A DNA stretch of 8,895 bases from an uncultured Capnocytophaga sp. (GTDB lineage Bacteria; Bacteroidota; Bacteroidia; Flavobacteriales; Flavobacteriaceae), in contig CAJZFM010000072.1 in assembly GCA_915070235.1 (NCBI GenBank), positions 1 to 8,895 of the forward strand, read 5' to 3'. The notes under the pieces are model-generated. The model saw only the letters and a program-made list of their open reading frames with translations, did no database searches and was not told the DNA's origin. Positions 6,915 through 8,895 of this stretch are shown here, one piece after another. Position numbers and translations under genes: made by a program. Positions within the stretch are counted from its first letter, which is position 1. Every line of letters begins with the position of its first letter.

Positions 6915-7658
6915 TTATTGGTTTAAACTTTTAATATAGGCTACATAAGGGGAAAGTCCGTGTGCGATCATCTCTGCTACCCCGTTTCCAGTAAGGGTGG
7001 CTCCAGCGATGGCATCTACCTTTCCGTCCTCTTTACGTTTGTTTTCTGGGTCTGCGTTGCTCTTTGAGATCTGAACACTCTGGAAGGCGCCATTGGCATC
7101 CAAAACATGCTCTCCTATGAAGTCATCCATGAAGAAACGTTCCTTGATATTGGCTCCCAAACCGGCAGTCTCTCCCTTGTGGTCAAAGAATACTCCTTGT
7201 ATCACAAAGTCCTTATCTACGGCTATATAGCCCCAGATAGCATCCCACAATCCACGCCCATTTACAGGAATGATATAGAGGGTCTTTCCGTCTTTCTCTC
7301 CTACATAGAGGGGAAGTCCTGAGCGGTGTCCGTTGAAGTTGATAAGGTCTTCAGCTCCTTTTACTTCCTTAGCAGTATTGCTCTGAGGATCTATAAGGTA
7401 CTGTGCCTTTACATATTTGTCAAACTCAGTATTGGCCTCTGCGGTAGTGAGGAAAACTACTTTACCTTCCCCAAGGGCGCCTTCGTTATGATTCACACCC
7501 ATGGCATAAAGGATATTTTGCTTTTTCTCCAATTTCTTGTTTTCACTGATCTGGCCGCTAAGTGCGGAAGAAATCCCCGCTAGCAAAGCCCCTACGATTA
7601 CCACCATGACAATGGCGAAAATCACTGTATATGAATTACTTTCTGTCTTGACTGCCAT
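6915..7658 (-). CDS. nqrC: Na+-translocating NADH:quinone oxidoreductase subunit C (covalent FMN protein)
   Basis: NqrC carries a covalently bound FMN that relays electrons towards NqrB. The 247-residue protein has one N-terminal membrane helix (about 11-34) followed by an extracytoplasmic FMN-binding domain. The domain shows H-K-G-E-T-A-G-L-G-A (160-169), a form of the family's E-T-x-G-L-G motif, and the flavinylation site D215-A-I-A-G-A-T221, followed by L-T-G-N-G-V. T221 is the expected phosphoester-linked residue, attached by the flavin transferase ApbE. The usual Ser or Thr three residues before the attachment Thr is Ala here (A218). The remainder of the motif (Asp, Gly-Ala-Thr, downstream Thr) is intact, so I expect a functional site. 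It starts 2 bp after nqrB and ends 4 bp before nqrD. Confidence 0.96.
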   Translation of the reverse strand: MAVKTESNSYTVIFAIVMVVIVGALLAGISSALSGQISENKKLEKKQNILYAMGVNHNEGALGEGKVVFLTTAEANTEFDKYVKAQYLIDPQSNTAKEVKGAEDLINFNGHRSGLPLYVGEKDGKTLYIIPVNGRGLWDAIWGYIAVDKDFVIQGVFFDHKGETAGLGANIKERFFMDDFIGEHVLDANGAFQSVQISKSNADPENKRKEDGKVDAIAGATLTGNGVAEMIAHGLSPYVAYIKSLNQ

Positions 7659-7660
7659 AA

Positions 7661-8887
7661 TTATGCGGTTTTAGTAGTTAGTTTTAAGCGTTTTTTACGG
7701 CGAGACACATTGGCCTGTACCACAAAGTGGTCTATAGTTGGAGCCAATACGTTCATCAGCAAGATAGCGAGCATCACCCCTTCTGGATAAGCTGGGTTGA
7801 AGCAACGTATCATAATGGCAAAGAAGCCTGCGAAGAAGCCGTAAATGTATTTCCCTGTGTTGGTCTGTGCAGCTGTTACTGGATCGGTAGCCATGAAGAC
7901 TGCCCCAAAGGCCAAACCTCCGATAAGCAAGTGCTCATAAGCTGGTAAGCTCCACAAAGCGTAGAACTGGGTGCCTTCCATACTTGGTGCCAAGCAGTTA
8001 AAGATACTTCCCATTACAAAAGCCCCTACAAAGGTACTGAGGATAATACGCCAAGAAGCAATCTTGGTATAGATAAGGAACAAAGCACCTAAGAGGATAA
8101 GCAGTGTAGAGGTCTCCCCTACCGAACCTGGGATAAACCCATAGAAGAGGTCAGATAGCTGGTAAGTACCTGTCTGCCCTTGGGCTAAGTTTCCTAAGAT
8201 GGTCTCTCCTGATACGGCATCAAGTTGTGCGCCACCTGCAATTTCCTTGGCTCTGTCCAAGGCACCTTCTACCCATACCTTGTCTCCTGTCATATAAGTA
8301 GGATAAGCGAAGAATAGGAAGGCACGGATCGTAAGGGCAGGGTTTAGGATATTCATACCTGTACCACCGAATACTTCCTTACCAATAATTACTCCGAAAG
8401 CTACTGCTACAGCAAGCATCCAAAGAGGAATGTCTATAGGTACGATAAGGGGTACGAGCATCCCTGTTACAAGGTAACCTTCTTCTACTTCGTGCTTGCG
8501 AATGGTTGCAAAAATAAACTCAATTCCCAAACCTACAAGGTAGGAAACAATTACCAAGGGAAGTACTTTCATCGCCCCTATACAGAAGTTAGTCCCACTC
8601 CAGAAGTCTCCACTGAAAAAGGACATACCTGCCTGAGGTTCTAACGTACCAAAAGCCACTTGGTGTTGGTATCCTGCATTGAAAATACCAAAAATCAAGC
8701 AGGGAATCAGCGCCATAATCACGGTGTTCATAGTCCGCTTTAGGTCGTCTGCTGCCTTAATGTGAGTACCCCCATGGGTTACCTCATTAGGCGTATAAAG
8801 GAAAGTGTGGAGCGCATTGAAGGTCGTTTCCCACTTGGTCCCCTTATACTTTTCTTTTAGTGTATGTAATTTACTTTTTAAACTCAT
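7661..8887 (-). CDS. nqrB: Na+-translocating NADH:quinone oxidoreductase subunit B
   Basis: Largest membrane subunit of Na+-NQR, homologous to RnfD; it holds a covalent FMN and riboflavin, and is the site of quinone reduction and Na+ passage. The 408 residues are close to the family's usual length (about 400-415). A cytoplasmic N-terminal segment (1-52) precedes a series of membrane helices between about 55 and 392. Recognisable stretches include G-K-E-V-F-G-G-T-G-M-N (169-179), L-N-P-A-L-T-I-R-A-F-L-F-F-A-Y-P (181-196) and M-A-T-D-P-V-T-A-A-Q-T (332-342). The FMN site is D223-A-V-S-G-E-T229; T229 is the expected attachment residue, with Glu in place of the usual Ala just before it. The C-terminus is strongly basic (R-R-K-K-R). 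The start ATG follows tandem in-frame TAA codons by 1 bp. nqrA is expected immediately upstream, beyond the right edge. Confidence 0.97.
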   Translation of the reverse strand: MSLKSKLHTLKEKYKGTKWETTFNALHTFLYTPNEVTHGGTHIKAADDLKRTMNTVIMALIPCLIFGIFNAGYQHQVAFGTLEPQAGMSFFSGDFWSGTNFCIGAMKVLPLVIVSYLVGLGIEFIFATIRKHEVEEGYLVTGMLVPLIVPIDIPLWMLAVAVAFGVIIGKEVFGGTGMNILNPALTIRAFLFFAYPTYMTGDKVWVEGALDRAKEIAGGAQLDAVSGETILGNLAQGQTGTYQLSDLFYGFIPGSVGETSTLLILLGALFLIYTKIASWRIILSTFVGAFVMGSIFNCLAPSMEGTQFYALWSLPAYEHLLIGGLAFGAVFMATDPVTAAQTNTGKYIYGFFAGFFAIMIRCFNPAYPEGVMLAILLMNVLAPTIDHFVVQANVSRRKKRLKLTTKTA

Positions 8888-8888
8888 T

Positions 8889-8894
8889 TTATTA
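8889..8894 (-). other. Possible end of nqrA (tandem TAA stop codons)
   Basis: Read on the minus strand, the bases just upstream of nqrB are TAATAA followed by one A and the ATG. Given the strict nqrABCDEF gene order, one of these TAA triplets is plausibly the nqrA stop. Only eight bases are visible past the nqrB start, so the reading frame cannot be verified. Confidence 0.25.
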
Positions 8895-8895
8895 T

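Noticed and set aside
6639..6926. 95-codon + strand frame opposite nqrD
   Set aside because: Antisense to a conserved membrane subunit; its hydrophobic stretches are by-products of the opposite strand.

Overview
The window looks like chromosome of a member of Bacteroidota, most likely class Flavobacteriia. The A-rich start contexts without Shine-Dalgarno motifs, the moderate G+C, and the form of the Nqr subunits (long Lys/Glu-rich tail on NqrE, short insertions in NqrF) all fit this. A Capnocytophaga-like oral flavobacterium is a guess, not a demonstration. No rRNA, tRNA, insertion sequence, CRISPR array or phage gene was seen. Coding density is very high, and the longest stretch without a gene is the 64-bp convergent gap at 4144-4207.

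Left half (2-4143, + strand): four tightly packed genes form one probable transcription unit with gaps of 12, 3 and 2 bp. The first is cut by the left edge. None could be assigned a known function. The first is a long, mostly helical, cysteine-free protein. The second and third are paralogues that align without gaps over about 127 residues around a shared M-E-R-D-Y ... N-R-Y ... L-D-K-P core. The third adds a beta-rich N-terminal segment. The fourth looks like a bactofilin-type beta-helix (polymer-forming) protein with a helical C-terminal half. None has a signal peptide or membrane segment. The set therefore looks like a cytoplasmic, possibly filament- or scaffold-forming assembly, and it is the best candidate here for an undescribed system.

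Centre (4156-4189): a perfect 12-bp inverted repeat with an A-tract on one side and a T-tract on the other separates the two converging operons and can serve as a terminator for both.

Right half (4208-8887, - strand): nqrB-nqrC-nqrD-nqrE-nqrF, five of the six subunits of the Na+-translocating NADH:quinone oxidoreductase, in the usual order with gaps or overlaps of +2, +4, +20 and -17 bp. nqrA should lie just beyond the right edge. NqrF takes electrons from NADH through FAD and a 2Fe-2S cluster. The NqrD/NqrE pair carries four membrane cysteines for the intramembrane iron centre. NqrC and NqrB carry covalent FMN, and NqrB passes electrons to quinone with Na+ export. The cofactor residues are present, but the residues around both FMN-attachment threonines differ from the textbook S-G-A-T motif (S-G-E-T in NqrB, A-G-A-T in NqrC).
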